Assembly: GCA_020832805.1 (NCBI GenBank)
Contig: JAFIED010000088.1
Coordinates: forward strand, 1 to 58,151
DNA from: Pararhodobacter sp.
Lineage (GTDB): Bacteria; Pseudomonadota; Alphaproteobacteria; Rhodobacterales; Rhodobacteraceae
Reading direction: 5' to 3'
Length of the DNA: 58,151 bases
The notes below the pieces were generated by a model. That model was not told the DNA's origin and made no database searches. It was given only the letters and a program-made list of their open reading frames with translations. Position 1 is the stretch's first letter. The number at the start of each line of letters is the position of its first letter. Position numbers and translations under genes: made by a program. Below are positions 1 through 9,313 of this stretch, piece after piece.

Positions 1-554
1 TGGTAGGACAGCAGAAAGCCTATCTGACCGGGCATGACGAGGTGCACTCCCTCGCCACCAACTACCCCCAGGCCGATGTGCGCGTCAGGATGGGCTTCGG
101 CGACCATTACATCAATGTCTTCACCGTGCTGAAGACCCTGGGCCTGCTGTCCGAAAAGCCCGTCACCACGGCCGAGGGGCTGGAGGTGGTGCCGCTGAAG
201 GTGGTCAAGGCGGTGCTGCCGGACCCGGCCAGCCTGGCGCCGGACTATACCGGCAAGACCTGCATCGGCACGCTGGTCAAGGGCATCAAGTGCGGCCAGC
301 CAGCCGAGGCCTTTGTCTACAATGTCGCCGATCACAAGGAAGCCTATCTGGAAGTCGGCAGCCAGGGGATCAGCTATACCGCCGGCGTGCCGCCGGTCGC
401 CGCCGCAATGCTGATCGCCGATGGCACCTGGGACACCGGCACCATGGTCAATGTCGAGGAACTGGACCCCAAGCCATTCTTTGCCATCCTGGACCGGATC
501 GGCCTGCCAACCCGCGTCAAGGATGCAGCCGGCGACAGACCCTGGAACGGCTGA
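1..554 (+). CDS. Saccharopine dehydrogenase / carboxynorspermidine dehydrogenase-like (3' part)
   Basis: The reading frame is open at the left edge (first full codon at base 3) and ends at 554, so only the C-terminal ~183 residues are present. The segment matches the C-terminal part of the saccharopine dehydrogenase/LYS1-like family: GHDEVHSLATNYP, then MGFGDHYINVF, YTGKTCIGTLVKGIK, and QGISYTAGVPPVAAAML. The family are NAD(P)-dependent reductases of carboxyalkyl amine adducts. In alphaproteobacteria such proteins serve as carboxy(nor)spermidine dehydrogenases in the alternative spermidine pathway. The Rossmann NAD(P)-binding N-terminus lies outside the window, so cofactor and substrate cannot be judged. 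The partner decarboxylase (nspC) is not visible and would be expected to the left. The family call is firm; the exact substrate is inference. Confidence 0.85.
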   Translation, partial: VGQQKAYLTGHDEVHSLATNYPQADVRVRMGFGDHYINVFTVLKTLGLLSEKPVTTAEGLEVVPLKVVKAVLPDPASLAPDYTGKTCIGTLVKGIKCGQPAEAFVYNVADHKEAYLEVGSQGISYTAGVPPVAAAMLIADGTWDTGTMVNVEELDPKPFFAILDRIGLPTRVKDAAGDRPWNG

Positions 555-647
555 CACGCGGCAGCGCCCGGAAAAGGGCCCATGGCGCCGGCCGGACTGG
601 CGCCGTGGGCCCGTTGACGGCCCCAAGCAGTTGAAAGCATGGGCGAG

Positions 648-1391
648 ATGGAACCCAGACGCCTTTACATCATCAGCAAGGCCCGCAGCGGCTCTAACCA
701 ACTGGCCGCCTATTTCAACCAGGTGCCCGGTTGCCGCTGTTATGGCGAGATATTCAAGCCGAACTTTCCACGCAACCGAAAGGGCTGGCCCAGCATCGCG
801 CGTCGTTTTACCTCGACGGAAGAGGCGCTGGCCCTGCATCGTGATGACCTGTGCACCTTCTGGGACCGTCTGGTAGCTTCTCATGCCGGCCAGTCTCGCA
901 TTGTCGGCGCCAAGATTTTTTACACCGACCGGCGCCCGACACCGATCTGGGATACCCGCGTGCATCAACCGGACAGCCTGATCGTGCACCTGTGGCGGGA
1001 TGCGGTGTTCGACAGCTATGTGTCGTTGTTGCGGGCCGAGGCATCGGACAAATGGTTGTTGCGCAAGGGCGCCAAGCCCAGTCAGCCGGCGACTGACGCC
1101 CTGCATTTCGATGTCGATGACTACAAGACGTATCGACGGCAGGTCAGACGATGGTACGAACGCACGGAAAAACGGCTGAGCGATCATCCAAAGGCGCTGA
1201 GCGTGGAATACGCCGAGATCGCCCAGCCAGAGCAGTTGGCCCACCGGATAGGAGCTTTCCTGGACGAGGTCGTCACCTTGCGGCAGACCTATGAAAAGCA
1301 GACCTCGCGCGCCCCGATCAGTTATCTGGCGAACCCTGGCGATGCCGCGCCATATGTCGATGACCGTCTGGCCGTATCGCCTGCGGATTGA
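648..1391 (+). CDS. Sulfotransferase (Stf0-like)
   Basis: About 247 residues starting at the ATG at 648 (an ATG at 639 is also in frame). The N-terminus carries a 5'-phosphosulfate loop, SKARSGSNQLAAYFN, with the RSGSN pattern of Stf0-type sulfotransferases that bind PAPS. It is followed by YGEIFKPNF, which resembles the CHGE segment of that family. A later stretch near residues 110-125 (VHLWRDAVFDSYVSLLRAE) is in the place of the 3'-phosphate-binding helix, which usually reads RxNxxxxxVS. The protein would transfer sulfate from PAPS to a glycan or lipid acceptor in the cytoplasm. A second sulfotransferase gene lies at 13875-15290 and a PAP phosphatase (cysQ) at 20271-21065. The acceptor is unknown. 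Confidence 0.75.
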   Translation: MEPRRLYIISKARSGSNQLAAYFNQVPGCRCYGEIFKPNFPRNRKGWPSIARRFTSTEEALALHRDDLCTFWDRLVASHAGQSRIVGAKIFYTDRRPTPIWDTRVHQPDSLIVHLWRDAVFDSYVSLLRAEASDKWLLRKGAKPSQPATDALHFDVDDYKTYRRQVRRWYERTEKRLSDHPKALSVEYAEIAQPEQLAHRIGAFLDEVVTLRQTYEKQTSRAPISYLANPGDAAPYVDDRLAVSPAD

Positions 1392-1450
1392 TCGCCGCCG
1401 CCGCCTCGGGCAGGAAGGGCGCAGCAACCGCTATAACGGAACACCCCTGC

Positions 1451-2185
1451 ATGAACGCCCCTCCCGTACCCGACCCCGCGCGCTGTGCCCTGTTTCTTGA
1501 TTTCGACGGCGTGCTGGTCGATATCGCGCCCCGGCCGGACGCGGTGCAGGTTGCACCCGGGATTTTGGCGCTGTTGCGCCGGCTGGCAGCGTGTCTGCAC
1601 GGCCGGCTGGCCGTGGTTTCCGGGCGCCCCCTGGCCGAGATCGATCATTTCCTGCAACGCGCCGCGCCGCACGCCGTGGGCCTGCATGGCGCCGAAAGGC
1701 GGGGGCCTGACGGGGTGTTGAGCCGGGCCCTGCCCGCCCCCGGTCTGGAAAAAGCGCGCCACATCCTGCAACAGGCAGCAAGCGATCACCCGGCACTTTT
1801 GCTGGAAGACAAGGGGCTTGCGCTGGCGTTGCATTGGCGCACCGCGCCTGAGCTGGGCGCCAGCGCCCTGCAGGCCGCCACGCGGGCGCAGGCGGCGGCA
1901 GGCAACGACATGGCCTTGCAACCCGGCAAGATGGTGATCGAGCTGAAGCCTGCGCGCATCAACAAGGGCAGCGCCCTGACAGACCTGATGGCACGGGCGC
2001 CTTTCGCCGGGACCACCCCCATCATGCTGGGCGACGATCTGACTGATGAAACGGCCTTTCGGGCCGCTGCCGGGCTGGGGGGGGCAGGCGTTCTTGTCGG
2101 GCCTTTGCGCGAAACAGCGGCAGAATACTGCCTGCCAGATGTTGCAGCCGTGCATGACTGGCTTTCTGCACTGACCAACAGTTGA
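1451..2185 (+). CDS. otsB: Trehalose-6-phosphate phosphatase
   Basis: HAD-superfamily phosphatase that removes phosphate from trehalose 6-phosphate. Motif I is FLDFDGVLVD (nucleophile and acid/base aspartates of DxDG near residues 17 and 19 from the start used here). It is followed by VVSGRPLAEI, GLHGAERR, KPARINKGSAL (motif III lysine region) and LGDDLTDETAF (motif IV). The frame is open back to 1388, but the ATG at 1451 is preferred: it gives a normal N-terminus and has an ACGGAA Shine-Dalgarno-like stretch upstream. The gene is followed by a GH15 hydrolase and otsA on the same strand, forming a trehalose block. Length (~244 aa) fits the family. Confidence 0.93.
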   Translation: MNAPPVPDPARCALFLDFDGVLVDIAPRPDAVQVAPGILALLRRLAACLHGRLAVVSGRPLAEIDHFLQRAAPHAVGLHGAERRGPDGVLSRALPAPGLEKARHILQQAASDHPALLLEDKGLALALHWRTAPELGASALQAATRAQAAAGNDMALQPGKMVIELKPARINKGSALTDLMARAPFAGTTPIMLGDDLTDETAFRAAAGLGGAGVLVGPLRETAAEYCLPDVAAVHDWLSALTNS

Positions 2186-2237
2186 CCACCGGGCTTCAGC
2201 CTTCATAATCCGCGCAAGCAGTGAAAGGCAGCCACCG

Positions 2238-4040
2238 ATGAGCACTCAGCGAAACCTGGATCTTGCCGTGATCGGCAATTGCGCGATCAGTGCATTGATC
2301 GATCGGCAAGGGCGGTATCTGTGGGCCTGCCTGCCTCGGTTTGACGGCGATCCCGTGTTCTGTGCCTTGCTGCATGCCCAGCCTTTTGACGATCCTGCGG
2401 CACTGGGCTTCTTTTCTACCGATCTTGTCGGCGTCACCGAAAGCCGGCAGGAGTATTTGCGCAATACCCCCGTGCTGCGCACCGAATTGCGGGACGACCA
2501 CGGCGGCGCGATCGAGATACTGGATTTCTGCCCGCGTTTCAGCCAGTTCGGGCGCACCTACCGACCCCAGGCCTTTGTCCGCATCCTGCGCCCGATCGCC
2601 GATACACCGCGCATCCGCGTGCGGCTGCGCCCCGCCAGAAACTATGGTTCGGCCGAGACCGAGCGGACGCATGGATCAAACCATATCCGCTATGTGAACG
2701 GCGCCACGACCATGCGCCTGACCACCAATGCACCGATTAACTATGTCCTGGACGAAACCGAATTCGACCTGGAAGAGGAACTGGTCTTTTTCCTTGGCCC
2801 TGACGAACCTTTCAGGGACGAGGTGCGCGCCAAGGCCCATGTGATGCTGGATGCCACGGTCGGCAAATGGCGCGGCTGGGTGCGCCAGTTGGCCCTGCCG
2901 CTGGAATGGCAGCAGGCGGTCATTCGCGCCGCCATCACACTGAAGCTCTGCCAGTCAGAGGAAACCGGCGCCCTGATCGCCGCCATGACCACCTCTATCC
3001 CCGAGGCCGCAGACAGCGGCCGCAACTGGGACTACCGTTTCTGCTGGCTGCGCGATGCCTATTATGTGGTGCAGGCTCTGAACCGGCTGGGTGTTGTTGA
3101 AACGCTGGAACCCTATCTGGCCTTCTTGCGCAATCTGGTTACCGATGCCCGTGGCGGACATCTGCAACCAGTCTACGGCATCGGGCGCGAGGCGCGGTTG
3201 ATCGAAAGAACCGCCGACGCCCTGCCCGGCTATCGCGGGATGGGCCCGGTTCGCGTGGGCAATCAGGCACATGAGCACCTGCAGCACGATGTCTATGGCC
3301 AAGTCGCCATGTCGATGGCGCAGGCATTCTTTGACGAACGGTTGCTGCGCCCGATGAACGAGGCGGATTTCGTCATGCTGGAGCGCATCGCCGAACGGGC
3401 CGACATGCTGCATGACCAGCCCGACGCCGGCTTGTGGGAGTTCCGCACCATGGCACGGGTGCATACCTATTCGTCGATGATGTGCTGGGCTGCGTGCGAC
3501 CGGGTGGCCAAGGTTGCCGCACATCTGGGCCGCGAGGACCGCGCCGAACACTGGCGCGCCCGTGCCACCCATATCCGGCAGGTGATCCTGGATCGCGCAT
3601 GGAATGCCGAAGCGGGGCACTTTACCGGGTCTTTCGGCGGCACGGAACTGGACGCCAGCCTGCTGCAAATGCTGGATGTGCGTTTCATCAAGCCCGACGA
3701 CCCGCGCATGGTGGCTACCATTGCCGCTGTCGAGCGTGATCTGGTGCGCGACGGCCATGTCATGCGCTATGTCGACCGCGATGATTTCGGCCATCCGGAA
3801 AATGCGTTCAATATCTGCACCTTCTGGTATATCGAGGCGCTGTCTCTTTCTGGCCGGCGGGACGAGGCGCGCACCGTATTCGAACAGATGCTTGCGCGGC
3901 GCAATCATGTCGGCCTGTTGTCAGAAGACATCAGCATCACCTCGGGCGAGGCCTGGGGCAACTTTCCCCAGACCTATTCGCTGGTCGGTCTGATCAATGC
4001 CGCCGTGATGCTGTCCAAACCCTGGAGCGAGGCCCGATGA
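2238..4040 (+). CDS. Glycoside hydrolase family 15 protein
   Basis: 600 residues, the usual size for bacterial GH15 glucoamylase/trehalase-like proteins: an N-terminal beta-sandwich (roughly 1-220) and an (alpha/alpha)6 barrel. The hallmark RNWDYRFCWLRDAYYV lies at about 262-277. GLLSEDIS and SGEAWGNFPQTYSLVGLI lie near 558-585 and should hold the C-terminal catalytic glutamate. No signal peptide is visible, so it is probably cytoplasmic. It sits between otsB and otsA; its TGA overlaps the otsA ATG (ATGA). GH15 members hydrolyse alpha-linked glucosides, and some actinobacterial members are trehalases. The operon position suggests action on trehalose or a related alpha-glucan, perhaps turnover, but the substrate cannot be read from the sequence. 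Confidence 0.9.
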   Translation: MSTQRNLDLAVIGNCAISALIDRQGRYLWACLPRFDGDPVFCALLHAQPFDDPAALGFFSTDLVGVTESRQEYLRNTPVLRTELRDDHGGAIEILDFCPRFSQFGRTYRPQAFVRILRPIADTPRIRVRLRPARNYGSAETERTHGSNHIRYVNGATTMRLTTNAPINYVLDETEFDLEEELVFFLGPDEPFRDEVRAKAHVMLDATVGKWRGWVRQLALPLEWQQAVIRAAITLKLCQSEETGALIAAMTTSIPEAADSGRNWDYRFCWLRDAYYVVQALNRLGVVETLEPYLAFLRNLVTDARGGHLQPVYGIGREARLIERTADALPGYRGMGPVRVGNQAHEHLQHDVYGQVAMSMAQAFFDERLLRPMNEADFVMLERIAERADMLHDQPDAGLWEFRTMARVHTYSSMMCWAACDRVAKVAAHLGREDRAEHWRARATHIRQVILDRAWNAEAGHFTGSFGGTELDASLLQMLDVRFIKPDDPRMVATIAAVERDLVRDGHVMRYVDRDDFGHPENAFNICTFWYIEALSLSGRRDEARTVFEQMLARRNHVGLLSEDISITSGEAWGNFPQTYSLVGLINAAVMLSKPWSEAR

Positions 4041-5431
4041 CGCCGCGGCTGATCGTCATGTCCAACCGCGTGAACGTGCCCACGGCACGTGACGAGGGGG
4101 CAGCGGGCGGGCTGGCCATGGCGCTGACATCGGCATTGCGTGAATACAAGGGCATCTGGTTCGGATGGAGCGGGCAGACATCCGAAAGGTTCACCGGTCA
4201 GGTACAACTGGACCGTATCAACGGTGTGACCTCGGCCACCGTCGATCTGCAAACCGACGATTACGAGGAATATTACGCTGGCTACGCAAACCGCACGCTG
4301 TGGCCGCTGTTTCACTATCGCGTCGATCTGGTCGATTATGACCGCGATTTCGACACTGGGTATCGGCGCGTGAATCGTCGCCTTGCGCGCACCGTCGACC
4401 CGTTCATCGAACCTGATGACCTGATCTGGGTGCACGACTATCACATGATCCCCATCGCGGCAGAGCTGAAGGCGCTGGGGCGTCGCAATGCGATGGGGTT
4501 TTTCCTGCATGTGCCCTGGCCGCCGCGCCAGCTGTTCGTCACCCTGCCCAATCACCGGCAACTGGCAGAAGCGCTGTTTGCCTATGATCTGATCGGCTTT
4601 CAGACCCATGAATGGCTAGAGGCCTTCATCGACTATGTGGTGCATGACGCCGGCGCGGTGTTGGGCGAGAATGGCACCATCACCTGCTTTGGCCGCACTG
4701 TCAGGGCTGCCGCCTACCCCATCGGCATTGACGCGCAGGAATTTACCGCCATGGCCGAAAGCGAGGCCGGACGCACCGCGCACGACATGCTGGTCAGCAG
4801 CGCGCGCGACCGCAAGTTGATCATCGGCGCCGACCGGCTGGATTACTCCAAGGGAATCGAGGCGCGTTTTGCCGCTTACGAGGCCCTGCTGGAGGCCCAT
4901 GAAGACCTGCACAGGCAGGTGGTATGCGTGCAGATCGCGCCGCCCTCGCGCGAGGATGTGAATACCTATCAGCGCATCCGCGAAACGCTGGACAGCCTGG
5001 CCGGGCGCATCAACGGCCGGTTTTCCGATGTTGACTGGACGCCCATGCGTTATGTCAACAGAGGTTACAGCAGACAGGCGCTGGCAGGGTTCTTTCGCGC
5101 ATCACGCGTGGGGTTGGTCACACCCTTGCGCGACGGCATGAACCTGGTCGCCAAGGAATATGTTGCCGCGCAAGACCCCGAAGACCCCGGCGTGCTGATC
5201 CTGTCGCGCTTTGCCGGGGCCAGTGAACAGCTTGGCGATGCGCTGCTGGTCAACCCGTTCAGCACCGACGATCTGGCCGATGCCATGCAGCGCGCGCTGA
5301 CCATGCCGCTGGCCGAGCGCAAACGGCGCAACAGTGCCATGCGCGCCGTGATCGACCGCGAGAACGTGGCCTGGTGGCGTGACCGGTTCGTGACCGATCT
5401 GACAGCGCTGCGCGACGCCACCCACGCCTGA
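4037..5431 (+). CDS. otsA: Trehalose-6-phosphate synthase (GT20)
   Basis: 464 residues, full length for bacterial OtsA. It transfers glucose from UDP-glucose to glucose 6-phosphate. Visible GT20 features are MSNRVNVP with a glycine-rich GGLAMAL loop at the N-terminus, WVHDYHMIPIAAEL (~131-144), HVPWPP, GADRLDYSKGIEARF (~264-278) and TPLRDGMNLVAKEYVAAQ. The last is the nucleotide-sugar binding segment. The start overlaps the stop of the GH15 gene by 4 bases, so translation is probably coupled. OtsB is two genes upstream, so both steps of the OtsAB route are encoded here. Trehalose is a stress protectant and compatible solute in many Rhodobacterales. Confidence 0.95.
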   Translation: MTPRLIVMSNRVNVPTARDEGAAGGLAMALTSALREYKGIWFGWSGQTSERFTGQVQLDRINGVTSATVDLQTDDYEEYYAGYANRTLWPLFHYRVDLVDYDRDFDTGYRRVNRRLARTVDPFIEPDDLIWVHDYHMIPIAAELKALGRRNAMGFFLHVPWPPRQLFVTLPNHRQLAEALFAYDLIGFQTHEWLEAFIDYVVHDAGAVLGENGTITCFGRTVRAAAYPIGIDAQEFTAMAESEAGRTAHDMLVSSARDRKLIIGADRLDYSKGIEARFAAYEALLEAHEDLHRQVVCVQIAPPSREDVNTYQRIRETLDSLAGRINGRFSDVDWTPMRYVNRGYSRQALAGFFRASRVGLVTPLRDGMNLVAKEYVAAQDPEDPGVLILSRFAGASEQLGDALLVNPFSTDDLADAMQRALTMPLAERKRRNSAMRAVIDRENVAWWRDRFVTDLTALRDATHA

Positions 5432-5505
5432 ACGCCTCTGACCGTGCGAATCCGGTCGGCCACACCCGCTTGACGAACGCCGCGCCGCGTGATCACGCTG
5501 CCGTC

Positions 5506-6162
5506 ATGCTGCGTATCAACCGCCCCAATGCCGACCCGGCACTGCTTTCGGCCCATGACCGGGTCTATCGCAGCCTGCGCCTGCAGGTCATGCATGGTGA
5601 TCTGGCGCCAGGCCATGCCCTGACCTTGCGCGGAATCGGGCGCGAGTTCGCCGTGTCGATGACCCCGGCGCGCGAGGCCGTGCAGCGCCTGGTGGCCGAG
5701 GGTGCGCTGACACTGTCGGCCTCTGGCCGGGTGACAACGCCGGAACTGGGCCAGGAACGGATCGAGGAACTGGCCTCGATTCGGGCGCTGCTGGAACCTG
5801 AACTGGGCAGCCGCGCCCTGCCCCGCGCCCATGCGGCGCTCATCGACCGGATGGAAACGATCAACAACACGATCACCGAAGCCGTCATGCAGAATGATCC
5901 GGCGACCTATGTGCGCAGCAACCTGGAATTTCACCGCACGCTGTATCTGCGCGCGCAAAGCCCGGCCATGCTGGCCTTGGTGGAAACGCTGTGGCTGCAG
6001 CTTGGCCCCACGATGCGCGCGCTTTACAGCCAGATCCGCCGCAACACGCCTCCGCCGCATCACCGGTTGATCCTGGCTGCGCTCAGGGCTGGTGACGAAC
6101 CCGGCCTGCGTCTGGCACTGCGGGCCGATGTCACACAGGGTTTAAGGCATCTGGTCGCCTAG
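5506..6162 (+). CDS. GntR-family regulator, FCD (FadR-like) domain
   Basis: About 218 residues from the ATG at 5506; a TTG at 5470 is in frame but less likely. The N-terminal winged helix is [19 protein letters not shown] ... [19 protein letters not shown]. The C-terminal all-helical FCD domain contains [13 protein letters not shown] and [20 protein letters not shown], with the EFH histidine commonly involved in metal binding in this subfamily. These regulators respond to small carboxylates or sugar acids. The gene follows otsA by about 75 bases on the same strand, but nothing shows that it controls trehalose genes. The ligand is unknown. Confidence 0.88.
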   Translation: MLRINRPNADPALLSAHDRVYRSLRLQVMHGDLAPGHALTLRGIGREFAVSMTPAREAVQRLVAEGALTLSASGRVTTPELGQERIEELASIRALLEPELGSRALPRAHAALIDRMETINNTITEAVMQNDPATYVRSNLEFHRTLYLRAQSPAMLALVETLWLQLGPTMRALYSQIRRNTPPPHHRLILAALRAGDEPGLRLALRADVTQGLRHLVA

Positions 6163-6182
6163 CGCGGCACCGCATGTCCTGT

Positions 6183-6632
6183 TCAATCACGAGGCCCCGA
6201 ACCGGGGCCAGGCGGCGGGTCATCGGTGCGTTGCTGTCCAAACACGGCGCCCAACATCATTGCCGCTGCGGCCAGCGCACTCAACCTGGGGCCCAGCACC
6301 GCCCGCGCCAATGTGCTGCCCGCGCCCCGGTAGAATTCGGCGCGCTCGTGCATCCAGCGCCGTTCCCGCCGGTTCAGCACCGCCACCACGGCCAGCACGG
6401 TCAACGCCAATGCGGCAAATGCCAGTGCCACCACGCCGGCGCCCAGCACAGGGTCGGCATGACGCACCACCCACAGCACCGCCGCTGCCACGGCACAGGC
6501 ATAGGCTGTCAGTCCGGCCACACCAGCAAGGACGTACAGCAACGCATTGCGCCGCCGCGCCCGCCCGATGCGTTGCGCATCGGCCATTGCCAGCCGCAAC
6601 AGGCCCTCCAGGACTGCGCGCGACTCGCTCAT
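6183..6632 (-). CDS. Holin-superfamily-like small membrane protein
   Basis: 149 residues. Two strong hydrophobic stretches (about 32-58 and 63-85) are followed by a basic segment [18 protein letters not shown], then a third weaker hydrophobic stretch (~113-128). The general form resembles Phage_holin_3_6-type (Actinobacteriophage-holin superfamily III) proteins. These are commonly encoded next to DUF883/YqjD-like proteins in proteobacterial chromosomes and are not necessarily phage-derived. Here the start overlaps the stop of just such a gene (ATGA). The function is unknown, probably inner-membrane and stress related by analogy with the yqjCDE genes. No phage genes surround it. Confidence 0.55.
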   Translation of the reverse strand: MSESRAVLEGLLRLAMADAQRIGRARRRNALLYVLAGVAGLTAYACAVAAAVLWVVRHADPVLGAGVVALAFAALALTVLAVVAVLNRRERRWMHERAEFYRGAGSTLARAVLGPRLSALAAAAMMLGAVFGQQRTDDPPPGPGSGPRD

Positions 6633-6949
6633 CGGCGCAGGATCAAGCCCACAAGAAACCCTGCCATCGCCGCAAGGCCCAGCGTCTGCAGCGGCTGCGC
6701 CGCCATGCGGGCCCGCGCCTGCGCTTCAAGCGCGCGAATCTGCGCCTGCAGTTCCGCCAAGGCCTCTTCCGGCAACTGTTCGGCCGTATCGCGCGCGCCC
6801 TGCAGTTGCGCATGGCCCGCAGCCTTCAGCATCTGGCCCAGTTCGGCAATATCGGTGCGAACCCGGGCGATCTGGGCCTCGATCGCGGCACGGTCCGGGG
6901 CTTCTGCCTGGGCACTGTCGGCGTTTGCGGTCTTTCTGGTGCTGCTCAT
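6629..6949 (-). CDS. DUF883/YqjD-like membrane-anchored protein
   Basis: 106 residues from the ATG at 6949 (MSSTRKT); a longer frame reaches 6988. An N-terminal charged, Ala/Glu-rich helical region contains a likely coiled coil (about 20-75: [19 protein letters not shown] ... [18 protein letters not shown]). It ends in a single hydrophobic C-terminal tail [14 protein letters not shown]. This layout is that of the ElaB/YqjD/DUF883 group, whose tails insert in the inner membrane; some bind ribosomes in stationary phase. The gene is coupled to the downstream membrane protein. Similarity is by architecture more than by motif, hence moderate confidence. Confidence 0.6.
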   Translation of the reverse strand: MSSTRKTANADSAQAEAPDRAAIEAQIARVRTDIAELGQMLKAAGHAQLQGARDTAEQLPEEALAELQAQIRALEAQARARMAAQPLQTLGLAAMAGFLVGLILRR

Positions 6950-7054
6950 GCAACCCTCCATCCGTATTTCCGGCAAAGCGTGCCCCATGCTGCCTGCAAG
7001 CGGCCGCGCTGTCGATACCGCGTCGGCAACATCGTGCCGGCAAGGGTATCGCCA

Positions 7055-7870
7055 TTAGTCCGCAAGACCCAGCACATCGATCATATCATATTCACCCGGG
7101 GCCCGCCCCTGCGCCCAAAGCGCGGCTTTCAGCGCACCGCGGGCAAAGATGCTGCGGTCGGTGGCGACATGGCGCAGCACGATCCGTTCGCCCTCGCCCA
7201 GAAACAGGACATCATGTTCGCCCACCACATCGCCGCCGCGTACCGCCGCAAAGCCGATGCGCCCCTTCTCGCGCGCGCCGGTGATGCCATCACGGCCACG
7301 GTCGGCTGCCTGATCAAGCGTCACACCCCTGCCCCGTGCCGCAGCGTCGCCCAGCATCAGGGCCGTGCCAGAGGGGGCGTCGACCTTTTGGCGGTGATGG
7401 GACTCGACGATCTCGATATCGAAATCCGCATCCAGCGCCGCCGCCACCCTTTGCGTCAGCGTGACCAGCAGGTTTACCCCAAGGCTCATGTTGCCGGCGC
7501 GAACGATCACGGTTTCGCGGGCGCACTCTGCAAGGGCAGCCAGATCATCGGCCGAAAACCCCGTGGTGCCGATCACATGCGCCACGCGGTGCCGCGCTGC
7601 TGCGCGCGCCAGTGCCACGGTGGCGGCGGGTGCGGTGAAATCGATCACCACCTGCGCCTCGGCCAGCGCGGCCTCGGCGTCGTGGCTGACAATCACGCCC
7701 AGCACCGCGCCGCCCATTGCCTGCCCAACGTCCTGGCCCAACCAGTCATGGCCAGGGCGCTCCAGCGCGGCGCTCAGCACCAGGCTGTCGTTCTCGCCGA
7801 TCAGACGCACCAGTGTCTGGCCCATGCGGCCGGACACGCCGTTGACCACCACTGCAACCCTGTCACCCAT
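7055..7870 (-). CDS. dapB: 4-hydroxy-tetrahydrodipicolinate reductase
   Basis: 271 residues, the usual DapB length. It catalyses the NAD(P)H-dependent reduction step in lysine and diaminopimelate synthesis. The N-terminal Rossmann fold reads [18 protein letters not shown] (~5-22). [11 protein letters not shown] and [12 protein letters not shown] follow, and [18 protein letters not shown] (~150-170) contains the catalytic His-His and Lys of the EIVEAHHxxKxDAPSGTA signature. The gene is divergent from rbfA with a 126-base gap that should hold both promoters. Starts at ATG 7870. Confidence 0.96.
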   Translation of the reverse strand: MGDRVAVVVNGVSGRMGQTLVRLIGENDSLVLSAALERPGHDWLGQDVGQAMGGAVLGVIVSHDAEAALAEAQVVIDFTAPAATVALARAAARHRVAHVIGTTGFSADDLAALAECARETVIVRAGNMSLGVNLLVTLTQRVAAALDADFDIEIVESHHRQKVDAPSGTALMLGDAAARGRGVTLDQAADRGRDGITGAREKGRIGFAAVRGGDVVGEHDVLFLGEGERIVLRHVATDRSIFARGALKAALWAQGRAPGEYDMIDVLGLAD

Positions 7871-7996
7871 CGCGCCCTGCCCCTGTCTGATCCTGGTTAC
7901 CCGCCTGCATATCGCCTAACCCGCCCCAAGGCGAGAGTGCCCCGCCATCATCGCCGCCCGATTGCGCGGGCCGGGGCGATGCCCTATCTAGGGGGA

Positions 7997-8425
7997 ATGG
8001 CAAAGAAGTCTCATCAGCAGGGCAAAGGCCCTACACAACGTCAGCTGCGCGTGGGCGAGGTGATCCGCCGGCGGCTGGCCGAAATCCTTTCCCGCGCCGA
8101 TGTTCATGATCCCGAGTTGAACCGGATGTCGATCACCGTATCAGAGGTGCGCAGTTCCCCGGACCTGAAGATCGCCACCGCCTTTGTCATGCCGCTGGGC
8201 GGCAAGGACGAAGAGGCCGCGCTGGCCGCACTCAGGCGGAACAAGACCGAGTTGCGCCGCCTGCTGTCGAAGGACCTGACACTGAAGTTCCTGCCCGATC
8301 TGCGCTTCGTGCTGGATGCCACCTTTGATCGCATGGATGAAACCCGCAGACTTCTGGCCGAACCGCGCGTACAGGCCGATGTGCATGCTGTCGATACCCC
8401 GGCGGTACCAGATGAGGGCGCCTGA
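7997..8425 (+). CDS. rbfA: Ribosome-binding factor A
   Basis: 142 residues from the ATG at 7997. A much longer open frame extends upstream but overlaps dapB on the other strand and lacks homology. RbfA is a 30S maturation and cold-shock factor with a type-II KH fold. Recognisable segments are [47 protein letters not shown] and [18 protein letters not shown], the last being the typical C-terminal L-x-F-x-x-D motif. The extended N-terminus ([13 protein letters not shown]) is typical of alphaproteobacterial RbfA. The next gene starts inside the last codons in another frame. Confidence 0.95.
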   Translation: MAKKSHQQGKGPTQRQLRVGEVIRRRLAEILSRADVHDPELNRMSITVSEVRSSPDLKIATAFVMPLGGKDEEAALAALRRNKTELRRLLSKDLTLKFLPDLRFVLDATFDRMDETRRLLAEPRVQADVHAVDTPAVPDEGA

Positions 8426-9239
8426 CAGCACGGATCGGCCGCCGGATGGCCCGCTCCGAATTGCGGGCCAGACTATTGGTCTGGCACTGGCCGTTGTGGC
8501 CGCAGCTACACTGGTGGGATGCGCCTTTTCCGCATCCGCCGGCGCCGCACCCTGCGAATCCATCCGGTTCGAGGATACGCCCTATACCATCTGCGAAGTG
8601 ACGCCGGGCGACGACCTGCGCCTGTTCCTGGCGGATGACGCGGGCGAGGTGTACGGCTCTTTCGCGCGGATCGATGCGGCATTGGCCGAAGCCGGTCAGG
8701 CGCTGATCTTTGCCATGAATGCGGGCATGTATCACCCCGATCGCCGCCCCGTGGGGTTGTATGTTGAAAACGGTGCGCAGCTCAGCGCGCTTGTCACCCG
8801 CGAGGGGCCGGGGAATTTCGGCATGCTGCCCAATGGCGTTTTCTGTGTGCATGACGGTGGCTTTGCGGTGATCGAAAGCCTGGCATTTGCCACCGAGGCG
8901 CCCGACTGCCGCATGGCGACCCAGTCTGGTCCGATGCTGGTAATCGATGGCGCGCTGCACCCGCGTTTTCTGGAGGATTCCACCTCGGCCCTGATCCGGA
9001 ACGGGGTCGGCGCCTCGGATGACGGCCAGCGAGCCTTTTTTGCCATTGCCGACCAGCCGGTCACGTTTCATCAGTTCGGGCGGCTGTTCCGTGATCATCT
9101 TGGCCTGTCGCAGGCGCTGTATTTCGATGGCAATGTCTCGCGCCTGCACGCGCCAGATATCGGTCGCTCTGACTGGGGCCGGCCGATGGGGCCGGTTGTG
9201 GGGGTGGTAGGCCCCGTGACCCGGACCGGCGATTCCTGA
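8412..9239 (+). CDS. Phosphodiester glycosidase family (NAGPA-like) exported protein
   Basis: 275 residues from the ATG at 8412, which overlaps the rbfA end by 14 bases in a different frame. An N-terminal hydrophobic segment (about 21-43, ending [16 protein letters not shown]) is a signal peptide, possibly a lipoprotein one given LVGC. The mature part shows the phosphodiester glycosidase (PF09992) pattern: [63 protein letters not shown] and [12 protein letters not shown]. Relatives hydrolyse GlcNAc-1-phosphodiesters or related glycosides in the envelope. The substrate here is unknown. Confidence 0.85.
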   Translation: MRAPDSTDRPPDGPLRIAGQTIGLALAVVAAATLVGCAFSASAGAAPCESIRFEDTPYTICEVTPGDDLRLFLADDAGEVYGSFARIDAALAEAGQALIFAMNAGMYHPDRRPVGLYVENGAQLSALVTREGPGNFGMLPNGVFCVHDGGFAVIESLAFATEAPDCRMATQSGPMLVIDGALHPRFLEDSTSALIRNGVGASDDGQRAFFAIADQPVTFHQFGRLFRDHLGLSQALYFDGNVSRLHAPDIGRSDWGRPMGPVVGVVGPVTRTGDS

Positions 9240-9313
9240 CTGACGGCCTACCGCTTGGCACCGGGCCGCGGCTGCTTATGTGTTGGCGGAAGGGCAACAC
9301 ACAGGAAGGGCCC

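Noticed and set aside
6183-6949. Prophage remnant, because of the holin-like protein
   Set aside because: No other phage genes are nearby and the pair with a DUF883-like protein is typical of chromosomal stress genes.
6260-7996. Long upstream extension of the rbfA frame
   Set aside because: It overlaps dapB, the DUF883-like gene and the holin-like gene on the other strand and is rich in Arg, His and Pro. RbfA homology starts at 7997.
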